Below are positions 1 through 8,620 of a stretch of DNA of 38,767 nt, piece after piece. Source of the stretch: Verrucomicrobium sp. BvORR034 (GTDB taxonomy: Bacteria > Verrucomicrobiota > Verrucomicrobiia > Verrucomicrobiales > Verrucomicrobiaceae); contig NZ_BATQ01000097.1 in NCBI RefSeq assembly GCF_000739635.1, positions 1-38,767 on the forward strand, read 5' to 3'. Numbering within the stretch: position 1 is the first letter of the stretch; each line of letters opens with the position of its first letter. A model generated the notes under the pieces. That model was not told the DNA's origin and made no database searches. It saw only the letters and a list, made by a program, of their open reading frames with translations. The translations under genes were made by a program, and so were the position numbers.

Positions 1-1443
1 TGGCGCCGCCAGGAACTGCTTCAGGGCATCCACAGCACCCTGGCTCTCAGGCGTGGCGTTCTCGAAGATCCGGGGAGGAGCGGCGTTGGGGCTCAAGGAC
101 ACCGGTTGCTCGGACTTCCGGATGGAGGCAGGCGGCCCGTCCATGGACTTGCGATCTTCGGCGGTGACTGGAAGCGGAGGGAGCACGGTCACCGGCGGGG
201 CCGTGGGCGGCATCGCTTGCGGTGGGGCGAGCCTTGCCGGATCGGACGTGGGGGGCGGTGCTTTCGCAACGCTGGAGGCAGCCGCCGGTGGCGCGGCCTG
301 CGGTGCGACAGGAGTCGGTGCGGGCGGTGTGTCTCCAGATCTCTGCGGGGGCGAAGCCGGGGCTGGGCTGGGTGAAAAGGCGGGGACAGGTTCCGCTGGG
401 GACGCGTTCACCGTGGGGGCGCTGGATTCTTCTTCTGGTGCGTGCTGCAACGTATAGGTGATATAGGCCACGCGAATCTGGTCGCGGAAGAACCAGCCAA
501 TGCCCAGCAGCACCAGCAGAGCCATCACCAGGGTGGCGACCATGGCACCGCGACGCCCGGCTGGAGCGGAGCGTATCTGCCGCCGGCTGTTGGAAGGCAT
601 CGCTGGAAGGCGAGTCTTAGGGACCGAAGGGGCCGAGGGATCTGGATTGCCAGGGCGGCTGTAAGCGGGACTTGGTAGGCCGCCCAGCCCGACACCTGCG
701 CCCGTGGCGGGTCCAGCCTGGGTGCCAGCACCCTGAATAGGTAACAAGCTGCCACCGCTCAGGCCGGGATGAGATCCGATGCCAGTGGCCGCGCCGGTTC
801 CCTGACCCGCTCCTTGATGCAATGGCGAAGGAAGTCCCTGAACGTGAGGCGGAGCGCCGTGAGTGGGAAGCACGGAAGGCGCTTGGAGCACGTGGCTCAG
901 CACAGGGTGCGCACTATCGGGAACGGCGGGAGCAGCTCCCGGAGGTCTCGTTGGCGGGGCGGTAGGGAGGAGTGAACCCTGGGGCGACAGGGCATTTGGC
1001 CACGGGGGCAGCGGTGAGGCGACTGGCGAGGGGCCACTCGATGGAGGGAGACTGGCGGGCGGGTTGGGCCAGGCAGGAGCGTCCTTGGTGACGATCGTGG
1101 GGTGCGGGTCCAACGCCTTCGGTACTGGTACTGGAGCGGGAGGCAGGGCCGGAAGTCCAGCCACGCCTGCCCCAAGGGGTGAGGCAGCCTGCTGCCCCAA
1201 GGGAAGCACCGAAGGACCGGTTCCAGGCAAGGTCGCAGGAGGAGGGCTCGTAGGTGCCCCGTGAGGAAGATTCGGCCCCGACCCCAGGCCAGGAGCCGGT
1301 GCAGCGGGCTCCGGCTTCGGTGAGGTAATCATTGACCCACAGCCAGGACAGGGCCCAGAGGCGCCTGCCAGCTCCATTGGCACAGTCAGGGGCATCCCGC
1401 AGGCATGGCAGGTGAAATGAATCACGGTGGGCGTTGGGGTCAT
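1..1443 (-). CDS. Zinc-ribbon, proline-rich single-pass membrane protein (C-terminus cut by window edge)
   Basis: The minus strand stays open from an ATG at 1443 to base 1, giving 481 codons with no stop, so the gene continues outside the window. Residues 12-36 form a CxxC...CxxCG zinc ribbon (C12, C15, C32, C35). About 250 residues very rich in Pro, Ala and Gly follow, then a basic stretch and one membrane segment near residues 301-321 (AMVATLVMALLVLLGIGWFF), then a second Pro/Ala-rich region. The expected topology is a cytoplasmic zinc ribbon, one membrane pass and an outer proline-rich arm, with any folded domain lying beyond the window. The ribbon resembles those at the N-terminus of many planctomycete and verrucomicrobial membrane proteins. 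Function is unknown. High Pro/Ala codon use makes several overlapping frames look open, but only this one shows an ordered domain layout. Confidence 0.8.
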   Translation of the reverse strand, partial: MTPTPTVIHFTCHACGMPLTVPMELAGASGPCPGCGSMITSPKPEPAAPAPGLGSGPNLPHGAPTSPPPATLPGTGPSVLPLGQQAASPLGAGVAGLPALPPAPVPVPKALDPHPTIVTKDAPAWPNPPASLPPSSGPSPVASPLPPWPNALSPQGSLLPTAPPTRPPGAAPAVPDSAHPVLSHVLQAPSVLPTHGAPPHVQGLPSPLHQGAGQGTGAATGIGSHPGLSGGSLLPIQGAGTQAGPATGAGVGLGGLPSPAYSRPGNPDPSAPSVPKTRLPAMPSNSRRQIRSAPAGRRGAMVATLVMALLVLLGIGWFFRDQIRVAYITYTLQHAPEEESSAPTVNASPAEPVPAFSPSPAPASPPQRSGDTPPAPTPVAPQAAPPAAASSVAKAPPPTSDPARLAPPQAMPPTAPPVTVLPPLPVTAEDRKSMDGPPASIRKSEQPVSLSPNAAPPRIFENATPESQGAVDALKQFLAAP

Positions 1444-1680
1444 GTCTGCAGCTGGGCAAGGAGATGATTGAAACCTGCTATCCCCTCAGGGGCTCAGACA
1501 TGAAAGGCTTGCTTTCAAGGTTTGTCTCATCAGCTGGCAAAATATCAATCAATCCCAATCAAGGCAAGGGGAACCGGATGTGGCTGAGGGCAGGTAACCC
1601 AGATCCTGATCGTTACAATCGTATCAATAAGAGATTCGTGAGTACGCTGATCGCCGGTTGGGACGGCGTATTGGTCTTGC
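1444..1680. promoter_or_regulatory. Divergent intergenic region
   Basis: This 237-bp gap separates the divergent zinc-ribbon and LamG genes and is less GC-rich than its flanks. It must hold both promoters, but no convincing -35/-10 pair stands out. A short direct repetition (atcaatcaatcccaatcaa) lies near 1547-1565. Confidence 0.35.
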
Positions 1681-2610
1681 ATGAAAAGCCCGACTCACTT
1701 GCTGCTCCCACTCGTCCACTCAATCACCCTGCTGGTCGGCGCCTCACAAGGAGTGCGTGCGCAGACTCCAGAAGCGGCATCTGGAGCCCCACCGCTGGCT
1801 GCCGCGCCCAGCGTTGCCGCGTTGAGCCCGCACGTCGTGCTGGCTGCCTCTTTCAACAACGGCGTGGATGCGGAGCATGCGGCGGGTGATGGCAGGCTCT
1901 ACCATGCCAGTACGGCAGCCCGGCTCGACAAACAGCCAGGACTGCCTGCGACCGGATTGGTCCAGCGTCTGCCGGATGGTGGTCGCACTGGTGGGATGCT
2001 GGCCTTTACCAAGAAGATGAAACCTGTCGTCTTCTTCGAGGGCGGCCCCAACATGGCACACCGCCCCAGCGACTGGCAGGGCACGATCTCTTTCTGGCTG
2101 AAGCTCGATCCGGACAAGGATCTGGAGCCAGGTTACTGTGACCCTCTGCAGTTGGTGGGGCAGGCCTGGGACTCGGGCCACATGTTTGCAGAGTTCAGCA
2201 AGGATCACACTCCGCGGCGGTTTCGGTTTGCCATTCGGCCGGTGAAGCAGCTCTGGAATCCCGACAACGTGAAATGGGAGGACTCGCCAGAGAAGCCCCG
2301 CCTGATGTCTGAAAGTGTGACGCCTCCTTTCCGCAGTGATCGCTGGACCCATGTGGTGATGACCTTCACGGGCGTAAACGTGAAAGGCAAGGAAGCGGAA
2401 GGAGCGCTCTATCTGGATGGGAAGGAAGTCGGTCGCTTCCGTCGTGAACAGATCCTCGACTGGGATGCCGCCCGCAGCGCCCTTACGATCGGGGTCAGCT
2501 ACGTGGGAGGATTCGATGAATTGCTCGTGCTCAATCGAGCCCTCACTCCAGGTGAGGTGGCCGCGTTGCATCAGTCACCGGATTCTGTCGCGGAGCTCGC
2601 TGGGAAGTAG
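1681..2610 (+). CDS. Secreted LamG/concanavalin A-like domain protein
   Basis: This 309-residue protein starts with a signal peptide (basic MKS, a hydrophobic run to about residue 24, predicted cleavage after VRAQ). After a short Ala/Pro linker, residues about 50-300 match the LamG/ConA-like jelly roll seen in many secreted verrucomicrobial proteins: 'GTISFWLKLDPD', 'RWTHVVMTFTG', 'GALYLDGKEVGRF' and 'GFDELLVLNRALTPGEVAAL' are the usual strand motifs. Such domains bind carbohydrate or serve as adhesive modules; no catalytic domain is present. The ATG lacks a Shine-Dalgarno sequence, as is usual in this window. The specific ligand cannot be inferred. Confidence 0.85.
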   Translation: MKSPTHLLLPLVHSITLLVGASQGVRAQTPEAASGAPPLAAAPSVAALSPHVVLAASFNNGVDAEHAAGDGRLYHASTAARLDKQPGLPATGLVQRLPDGGRTGGMLAFTKKMKPVVFFEGGPNMAHRPSDWQGTISFWLKLDPDKDLEPGYCDPLQLVGQAWDSGHMFAEFSKDHTPRRFRFAIRPVKQLWNPDNVKWEDSPEKPRLMSESVTPPFRSDRWTHVVMTFTGVNVKGKEAEGALYLDGKEVGRFRREQILDWDAARSALTIGVSYVGGFDELLVLNRALTPGEVAALHQSPDSVAELAGK

Positions 2611-2616
2611 CTATTC

Positions 2617-2659
2617 GGGCCTGATGGACGGGCTTGGACTCTGTGGGTCTTTCAGGCCC
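2617..2659 (+). terminator. Possible hairpin after LamG gene
   Basis: Arms GGGCCTGA (2617-2624) and TCAGGCCC (2652-2659) can pair just after the LamG stop codon. The loop is long and there is no T tract, so this is a weak terminator candidate. Confidence 0.3.
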
Positions 2660-2753
2660 TCTGCTGGCCATGGCGTGCAATTCAAACATTACCTCTCGCG
2701 GCGCATCCTTGGGCAAGCAGCAACCCCCAACGGTGAGCCTCCTGCCAAGCAAC

Positions 2754-2782
2754 AAAAAAGCACCGGATAGACCGGTGCTTTT
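2754..2782 (-). terminator. Rho-independent terminator of rplM-rpsI operon
   Basis: An 11-bp perfect stem (arms 2756-2766 and 2772-2782; GCACCGG/CCGGTGC core) closes a 5-base loop. Read on the minus strand it is followed by a run of T residues, 31 bases after the rpsI stop. The symmetric A/T tails may let it also stop transcription from the LamG side. Confidence 0.85.
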
Positions 2783-2809
2783 CTGAAAACACAAAGAATG
2801 AAACCAGCA

Positions 2810-3206
<397 letters not shown>

Positions 3207-3239
3207 GAGCTAACTGCTGAGAGTAAGAATGGAGTGGAA

Positions 3240-3671
3240 TTAGGCCAGTTGAAGTGCTTCCGGGCGCTGGGCTTCGTGGGGGTGTTTGTCACCCTTGTAA
3301 ACCTTGAGCTTCGTGTAAACAGCGCGGCCAAGGCGGTTGTGGGGAATCATGCCTTTGATGGCCTTCTCAAGCATCAGTTCGGGATGCTTCTGGCGCAGAC
3401 GCTCAGGATTGGTGCTGTGATGACCGCCGACATAACCGGAGAAGGAGGTGTAGACCTTGTCGGTTTCTTTCTTGCCGGTAAGGCGCACGTGCTCCGCATT
3501 GATGATCACCACGTGGTCGCCGGTGTCCACATGGGAGGTGAAAATGGGCTTGTTCTTGCCACGCAGGATGTTTGCTGCGGTCACCGCCACTCGTCCGAGC
3601 ACTTGGTCTTTGGCGTCAATGACCCACCACTTGCGCTCGACTTCTTCGGCTTTGGCGGAAAACGTTTTCAT
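3240..3671 (-). CDS. rplM: 50S ribosomal protein L13
   Basis: This 143-residue protein matches L13 throughout: '[30 protein letters not shown]', '[18 protein letters not shown]', '[10 protein letters not shown]' and '[13 protein letters not shown]'. L13 is an early 23S rRNA-binding assembly protein. It is the first gene of the conserved rplM-rpsI operon, transcribed from a promoter in the 150-bp gap upstream. The leader has no Shine-Dalgarno sequence, notable for such a highly expressed gene. Confidence 0.97.
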   Translation of the reverse strand: MKTFSAKAEEVERKWWVIDAKDQVLGRVAVTAANILRGKNKPIFTSHVDTGDHVVIINAEHVRLTGKKETDKVYTSFSGYVGGHHSTNPERLRQKHPELMLEKAIKGMIPHNRLGRAVYTKLKVYKGDKHPHEAQRPEALQLA

Positions 3672-3716
3672 GTCTTGTGTTGGTTGCTAAACAGGGTTCT
3701 AGAATTTGGGAGGGCA

Positions 3717-3744
3717 AAAGTAGGAGAATCTTTCGGACAGTCAA
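3717..3744 (-). promoter_or_regulatory. Candidate sigma-70 promoter of rplM-rpsI
   Basis: On the minus strand, TTGACT (3744-3739) is followed after 16 bases by TACTTT (3722-3717), about 45 bases upstream of the rplM ATG. The -35 box is strong and the -10 box is moderate. Confidence 0.4.
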
Positions 3745-3823
3745 ATGAATTGTGAAAAAGTGAAGAACCTTCCGGAGCAAATTGGTGGTGGTAGGTGAGG
3801 GGTTGTACTCTATATAGAGAGCC

Positions 3824-3931
3824 ATGGCGACCAATCAACCTCGCGGCACCCCCGGCCTGATCCTACTGGCTTTCGCCGTGATCGTGCTGGGAATCGCCCT
3901 CGTGGGCTGGATCCAGCACTGGCAGCGGTAA
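3824..3931 (+). CDS. Putative 35-residue single-pass membrane peptide
   Basis: A short ATG-to-TAA frame lies between the divergent rplM promoter region and the end of the BNR-repeat gene. Its product starts with a polar, basic stretch (MATNQPRGTPG), continues with about 20 hydrophobic residues (LILLAFAVIVLGIALVGWI) and ends in QHWQR. This is the layout of a small inner-membrane protein. No Shine-Dalgarno sequence is seen, but that is normal here. A TATA-rich 12-base palindrome (CTCTATATAGAG, 3808-3819) lies immediately upstream. Family unknown; chance occurrence cannot be excluded. Confidence 0.5.
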   Translation: MATNQPRGTPGLILLAFAVIVLGIALVGWIQHWQR

Positions 3932-3976
3932 GTGGGTGCGTGACAGGCCCTGGTCGTGGGGTGCCTGCACTCGGAG

Positions 3977-5224
3977 CTAGCGCTTGCTCAAGGTTGGCGC
4001 GGTCAGCGTTTTGGAGGTCCAGGCGGCAGGGTGATCGCCGTGACTTTGTGTCCAGAAGACGCGAAAACCGGCCTCGGTGCCAACGACCCGCCCGTGCGTA
4101 GCGCTGAAAACCGGGTCTGAGAGGACGATGGGTTCCCCCCAGGTGCTGCCTCCGTCGGTGGAGACGGCCCCTTTGATCACCGCGGCATCGCCCTGCTTGG
4201 CATTCCAGACGGCGGCCACCTGGCTGCCAGCGACGGCGACATCCGGATGAGATGCGGAGCTGTCCCCCAGTCGCACCGGCTCTTTCCACTTGGTTCCGCT
4301 CGCCAGTCCTTGATTGAGATAATAAACGCCGACGCGGTCGGGCTGGCCAGTCCACACCGCAGCATGCAATGCTGCTCCTGCAGACGGTCCGCCCATGGCC
4401 AAGCCGCCACCCACATGGGGGCACCCTTCGAACTGCCAGTCGAAATTTCCGACGGTCGCGGGTTTGGTCCAAGTTTTGGCACCTTCAGCACCTGGCAGCT
4501 CAACCAAGCTCATATCACGGGGCGACTTGTCCCGGTAAAGGATGGCGACCTTGCCGTCTGGACCGGCAGCGATGGCATTCCAGCAGCATTCGCACGTATC
4601 GGCATCCGGAGTCTCATTGGCAGACCAGGTCTTCCCAGCATCGGTGGAACGGGAGTAGCGCAGACCTCTTTGCTCACCTCGGGTGTCAAACCAGGTGAGA
4701 TGGAAGGTGCCGGCGGGACCGCTGGCCATGTCGATGAAGCCGTGCCCGGTGGTCGAGCCATCGTCCGCAGGGTTGGGGCCTGCGGTCCAGGTTTTGCCAC
4801 CATCTGCCGAGAGGGCGGTGGCCATCGGTCCGCCGCCAAAGCGATCCGTTCCTGGGGTCATCCAGGCCGCGACCAGCTTCTCGCCCGATGCGGCGATCTG
4901 GGCGTCCATCCCACGGTGGGGCATGTGCGCCTGGGTCAGGCCTGCATCGACTTGGGTGGGCTTGCTCCAGGTGCCGCCGCCATCCAGGGAGCGGAGATGC
5001 TCCAGTCGGGCGCGTGGTTCGCCCGATGCATAGGTGCCGATAAAGAGGTCCAGCGTATTGCCCTGGGCTGCGATATCCAGAGATTGTGTGCCAGCCAAGC
5101 CCTCGTTGCCGTGGTGTCCGGCGGCATGTTTCTCAGAGGCAATGAGCGCGGAAGGCAGGGCGGCAGTGGCGACAAGCCATGTGCCGAGCAGCAGGCGGGA
5201 GGGGAGGGTGGCGAAAGGTGACAT
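3977..5224 (-). CDS. Secreted sialidase-like (BNR/Asp-box) protein with Cys cluster
   Basis: This 415-residue protein has an N-terminal signal peptide (about residues 1-29) and a beta-propeller with four clear Asp boxes (SxDxGxTW) at residues 79-86, 139-146, 193-200 and 355-362. It resembles exo-alpha-sialidase family proteins, but no sialidase catalytic Arg triad can be assigned with confidence. Two features suggest metal handling instead: a His-rich mature N-terminus (EKHAAGHHG) and a CECCW motif at residues 211-215, with another Cys at 268. It lies directly downstream of a TonB receptor and an HPCRLC protein on the same strand, though a terminator separates it from the receptor. Likely periplasmic or surface-located; the exact role is inferred. 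Confidence 0.8.
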   Translation of the reverse strand: MSPFATLPSRLLLGTWLVATAALPSALIASEKHAAGHHGNEGLAGTQSLDIAAQGNTLDLFIGTYASGEPRARLEHLRSLDGGGTWSKPTQVDAGLTQAHMPHRGMDAQIAASGEKLVAAWMTPGTDRFGGGPMATALSADGGKTWTAGPNPADDGSTTGHGFIDMASGPAGTFHLTWFDTRGEQRGLRYSRSTDAGKTWSANETPDADTCECCWNAIAAGPDGKVAILYRDKSPRDMSLVELPGAEGAKTWTKPATVGNFDWQFEGCPHVGGGLAMGGPSAGAALHAAVWTGQPDRVGVYYLNQGLASGTKWKEPVRLGDSSASHPDVAVAGSQVAAVWNAKQGDAAVIKGAVSTDGGSTWGEPIVLSDPVFSATHGRVVGTEAGFRVFWTQSHGDHPAAWTSKTLTAPTLSKR

Positions 5225-5310
5225 GGGGGAGGAGGCGGAAAGCTAACCACAAATACGCCGATGCAAAGAGCTTGGCGTCACTGTGGTTAATCTTCGGTTG
5301 CCCCTGACTT

Positions 5311-5349
5311 GAAAAAGGGTGCCTCTCGCACGGAGGTGGAGAGGCACCC
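5311..5349 (-). terminator. Rho-independent terminator of the TonB receptor gene
   Basis: An 11-bp perfect stem (arms 5317-5327 and 5339-5349, GGGTGCCTCTC/GAGAGGCACCC) with an 11-base loop lies 17 bases past the receptor stop. On the minus strand it is followed by five T residues. It should limit read-through into the BNR-repeat gene, which therefore probably has its own promoter between 5225 and 5310. Confidence 0.8.
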
Positions 5350-5366
5350 TGGCATTGGAACGAAGG

Positions 5367-7559
5367 CTAGAACTTGTATTCTACGCCGAAGAAGAACGAG
5401 CGTCCGTCCCCGGGCAGGAACTGGGCCTGGTTAAAGGCTCCCGCACGGTTGATGACGCCGGTGGTGGCGGCATAGTGCTCATCCGTCAGGTTGCGGGCAT
5501 CCACATAGAAGGACAGCCCCTTGGCGGTGCGGTAGCCAACTTTGAAGCCGAGAATGGCATAGGAGTCGGCTGAGAGGGTGCCAGCGAAATCCACCGAGTA
5601 GTCACTGAAGACCCACTCAAGATTTGGCCCTAGGTAGAAACCGGAGGGGTGCTCATAGACGAGCTCCGCGCGGTAGTAGTGCTCGGGCATCCCTGCGAGC
5701 TGGTTGTCACCAAACTCCTTGTCGTTGTCGAACCGGAACCCGTTGTAGAGGTAGTTCTGGCGGAACACGAGGCGGTCCTGCGGGGCGGGGGCGGCCACGG
5801 GTTGCACGGCCTTGGCTCCCTTCGCACTCGCAAGGGCCGACGCAGGAGCGACAGTGCCACGGGCAAAGATGCCTTCTAGCAGGGTCACATCGAGACCGAG
5901 TTCCACCCCTTGGTGGATCGTGCGTCCGGCGTTGACCGTCTGAGTCAGTCCAGGGGCCACGGAGAGCTCCAGCATTTCGTTATCGATCCAGGAGAAGTAG
6001 TAGGCGATGTCCCACTTCACGCGGTTGTTGGCGCTCTTGCCACGGGTGCCAATCTCCACCGTGGTAGCGGTTTGTGCCTCCAGATCCACGAGGCCCGCGC
6101 CGCCGAGGGCGGAGTTGCTCAACTCACCGAACGACGGCGGCTCGAAGCTGCGGCTAGCGTTGAAGAACAACTGGGCGCTCTCCGTCAGTTCATACAGCAA
6201 GCCCACTTTCGGGCTGTAACCCCACCAGTCCTGCACATCGCTGTTGTCAGGGTTCGTGGCGCTAACAGGGAAGCGGTCCTCATTGTCCCGGCGTGCATAG
6301 CTGATCTGGCCACCGACGGAGACTGCGAAGCGGTCGGTGAGGTAATACAGATCTTCAATGTAGAAGTCCACGTTGGTGGACTGCTGGTAGTTCTGCGCGA
6401 ACTTCGCGCCCCGCTCGCCCAGCACGTTGGCAAAGCGCACATCATCGAGCAGGCCGAAGGTGGGGCTGATGCCGGCGATGAACTGGTTCTTGTGACCACC
6501 AAGGTCTGCCTTGTTCAGGTAGTTGAGGTCGAACCCGAAGTCATGGCTGACCTGATCGATCACAAAAAGGATTGGGTGGTCCAGATCCTTGTAGGCATAG
6601 AAGCTGGAAAGCGAGAGCTGCTGATCTTCACCGAGATTCCACGTCGTGCGGTTGGCGATGCGGAAGAGTTCGAAGTTGCGCTGCCAGTCGCTGTCGATGT
6701 AGTCGAACTGTTTGGAGAAGGCGTTGCGCTGGGCCCGGTCCGGATGGTTGCGGAGTTCTTCCTTGGTCAGGTTGCCCGGGAGCTCCGAGTCAGTGTGCAC
6801 ATAGGTGAGGAGGAAGCGGGTCTCCACGTCTTCGGAGAACTTGTAGCCCACGTTGCTGAAGAAGCGCTGCGTGCTCTGGTCGCTGTGGTCACGGAAGCCC
6901 TCGGTGCTGTAGTGGGTGACCGTGGCATAGTAGTCCAGATTGCCCAGCACATCCGCTGCGCTCAACTGTCCGCGGAAGGTGTTGAAGCTGCCGTACTCAA
7001 ATCGACCCTGGAAGGCGGGAGCCGTGTAGCCTGTGGGAGAGACGAAGTTGATGGCACCGCCCAGCGTCGTGGAGCCATAGCGCAAGGCATTGGCGCCGCG
7101 GTACACTTCGATGTAGTCAGCAGCCAGCGGCTCGATGGATTGCATGTCGAATCCGCCGTCCGCCAGATTGATGGGCACGCCGTCCTGCAACACCTTGAGC
7201 CCGCGACCGTGGAAGGTGCGCTGGATGCCGGAGCCGCGCACAGAGATGCGCGCTTCTTCCGCACCGAAGCGCGGCTGGGTGAAGACGCCAGTGGCGAAAT
7301 CAAGCGCGTCCTTGAGTGTGACCGCCCGTCCTTTCTTGTAGTCCTCCGCATTGACCACGCTGGCACCCCCGGTGACCCGCGCGAGCTCTTGCTCCGCCTG
7401 GGCGATGGTGGGCACCGTGAGGGACTCTTGAGTGGCCGTCACCGTGACGGTCGGGAGTTCCGTCGCAGTTGTGGCGCTCGCCCCGGGCGCTTGCCCGTGA
7501 CTGAGCTGGGAGGGGAGCACGCCTGCCAGTAGGAGCAGCAGGGATTGAGTGTGTTTCAT
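5367..7559 (-). CDS. TonB-dependent outer-membrane receptor
   Basis: This 730-residue protein begins with a signal peptide (MKHTQSLLLLLAGVLPSQLSHG). A TonB-box-like stretch (ELPTVTVTA) follows, then a plug domain (about residues 60-180, with 'VTLKDALDFATGVFTQPRFGAEEARISVRG' and 'IEVYRGANALRYGSTTLGGAINFVSP'). The rest is a 22-strand-type barrel ending in the typical aromatic C-terminus (FFFGVEYKF). It imports a scarce ligand using TonB energy. The ATG at 7559 is chosen because it sits directly at the signal peptide; an upstream extension would add 24 non-signal residues. A neighbouring HPCRLC (DUF2946-like) gene suggests copper, but the plug resembles siderophore receptors, so iron remains possible. 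Confidence 0.92.
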   Translation of the reverse strand: MKHTQSLLLLLAGVLPSQLSHGQAPGASATTATELPTVTVTATQESLTVPTIAQAEQELARVTGGASVVNAEDYKKGRAVTLKDALDFATGVFTQPRFGAEEARISVRGSGIQRTFHGRGLKVLQDGVPINLADGGFDMQSIEPLAADYIEVYRGANALRYGSTTLGGAINFVSPTGYTAPAFQGRFEYGSFNTFRGQLSAADVLGNLDYYATVTHYSTEGFRDHSDQSTQRFFSNVGYKFSEDVETRFLLTYVHTDSELPGNLTKEELRNHPDRAQRNAFSKQFDYIDSDWQRNFELFRIANRTTWNLGEDQQLSLSSFYAYKDLDHPILFVIDQVSHDFGFDLNYLNKADLGGHKNQFIAGISPTFGLLDDVRFANVLGERGAKFAQNYQQSTNVDFYIEDLYYLTDRFAVSVGGQISYARRDNEDRFPVSATNPDNSDVQDWWGYSPKVGLLYELTESAQLFFNASRSFEPPSFGELSNSALGGAGLVDLEAQTATTVEIGTRGKSANNRVKWDIAYYFSWIDNEMLELSVAPGLTQTVNAGRTIHQGVELGLDVTLLEGIFARGTVAPASALASAKGAKAVQPVAAPAPQDRLVFRQNYLYNGFRFDNDKEFGDNQLAGMPEHYYRAELVYEHPSGFYLGPNLEWVFSDYSVDFAGTLSADSYAILGFKVGYRTAKGLSFYVDARNLTDEHYAATTGVINRAGAFNQAQFLPGDGRSFFFGVEYKF

Positions 7560-8032
7560 GTGTTGTGGGTTGTGATTTGACGATGAATGGCGAAAATAGA
7601 AGCGGCGAACCGGCTCGCATGTCGGAAGCAATTCTGGACATGCGCAGTCCGCTGACGGCCCGCCCCCTCTGCCAATACCGGTGGCAGAGGGGGACGTGCC
7701 GCGATGTTCCAGGTACTCTGCTCAGGACCTGAAAGGGGAGGAAAGAGGGAGAAGGGAAGAGGGCCAAGGGATAAGGCGAACTCCTCGGAGCTCGGAAGAC
7801 GGCACGGGAATGGCTATCCTCGATTTGGTGCACTCATGACGTCCAGCCATGAGGGTCCCTGTAGCGACTCTGCTTAAGATGTGGCACTAGCTGTGCGCTG
7901 ATCCGCTTGCTCTATCTCTCAGCGAGGTTCCGAAGATTCGGATGCCCTTGAAAGAGAAGTCAGGCTGTCATGACGACAGAGCAGACATAAGCTGGCGCAA
8001 TCCCGCGCGAAGAGGCCAACATCACCTCTCTC
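7560..8032. promoter_or_regulatory. 473-bp leader region rich in inverted repeats
   Basis: No gene is credible here. The region lies upstream of the TonB receptor and holds several inverted repeats: a 12-bp perfect stem (arms 7663-7674 and 7682-7693), CTCATG/CATGAG (7833-7853), TCCGAA-GA-TTCGGA (7929-7942) and CTGTC/GACAG near 7965-7979. The long stem lacks a T tract, so it is not an obvious terminator. A cobalamin-riboswitch B12 box was looked for and not found. Some of these are probably operators or leader structure for the receptor. Confidence 0.4.
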
Positions 8033-8446
8033 TTAGGCGGGAATCCGGGGAGGCGGAAGCTGGGGCGCATCATGACGCCCAGCTGTGAAGTTATTGAACC
8101 ATTCTGCCTGGGGCAGGCTGGCGACCTCATGAGCTTGCGGCAGGGCCAGCGGGCTCATGGGGACAAATTCTTTGAGCTTCGCGAGTTCACCTTTGGCCGG
8201 AGCCTTGGAGCTGGACGAGGTGGCGGGAGATTTTTCCTCCGTCACCGCGGCTTCCTTGACCATCGAGCAGAGGCGGCACGGATGGTCGCCATCAAACGTC
8301 GTTTTGACCGCTTCCGTCAGGCCCTGTTCTGCCGTGCGCGTCGCGATCATGCCGCTCCATGCGGCCACCTGCAGCACCAAAAGATCGCCACCCGCGAGAC
8401 GCAGGGAGGCGATGGCAATCAGTATCCAGGCAAGAGCGCGAGGCAT
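8033..8446 (-). CDS. Small HPCRLC protein, DUF2946-like
   Basis: This 137-residue protein has an N-terminal hydrophobic segment (ALAWILIAIASLRLAGGDLLVLQVAAW), then an HPCRLC motif (C57, C60) and a low-complexity Ser/Lys/Ala tail. The placement of the membrane segment and the PCxLC motif match DUF2946-type proteins, which from memory are often encoded beside copper-linked TonB receptors of the OprC type. An ATG at 8446 is preferred; a TTG 11 codons upstream (8479) would add only polar residues. It heads the minus-strand set HPCRLC protein - TonB receptor - BNR protein. The two cysteines may bind metal; the function is otherwise inferred. Confidence 0.7.
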   Translation of the reverse strand: MPRALAWILIAIASLRLAGGDLLVLQVAAWSGMIATRTAEQGLTEAVKTTFDGDHPCRLCSMVKEAAVTEEKSPATSSSSKAPAKGELAKLKEFVPMSPLALPQAHEVASLPQAEWFNNFTAGRHDAPQLPPPRIPA

Positions 8447-8620
8447 GTGGAGGGGTGAGGTCTGCTGTTTAGACCGCAAAGAGAACGTTGTGGCAAGCCG
8501 AATCCTTCACCTGCGACGTTTTTTCCTGTGCGACTGCAATTTGAGACAAGGTGCGGACGTTTCGGGACCACACAGATCGAGAGGGCGACGACGGTAGGTA
8601 TTTGGTGATCGACAGCCACT

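Noticed and set aside
53-457. Open plus-strand frames rich in Gly/Ala opposite the first gene
   Set aside because: They are complements of the proline-rich codons of the minus-strand zinc-ribbon gene and show no domain order.
5910-7532. A 540-codon plus-strand open frame opposite the TonB receptor
   Set aside because: The minus-strand frame encodes an unmistakable TonB receptor; the long opposite frame is a by-product of GC-rich codon use.
7663-7693. 12-bp stem upstream of the TonB receptor as a rho-independent terminator
   Set aside because: No T tract follows on either strand, and it sits in the leader of the receptor gene and not right after a stop codon.
7300-7833. A 177-codon minus-strand frame across the TonB start and leader
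   Set aside because: It overlaps the signal peptide of the receptor in another frame and has no protein-like features.
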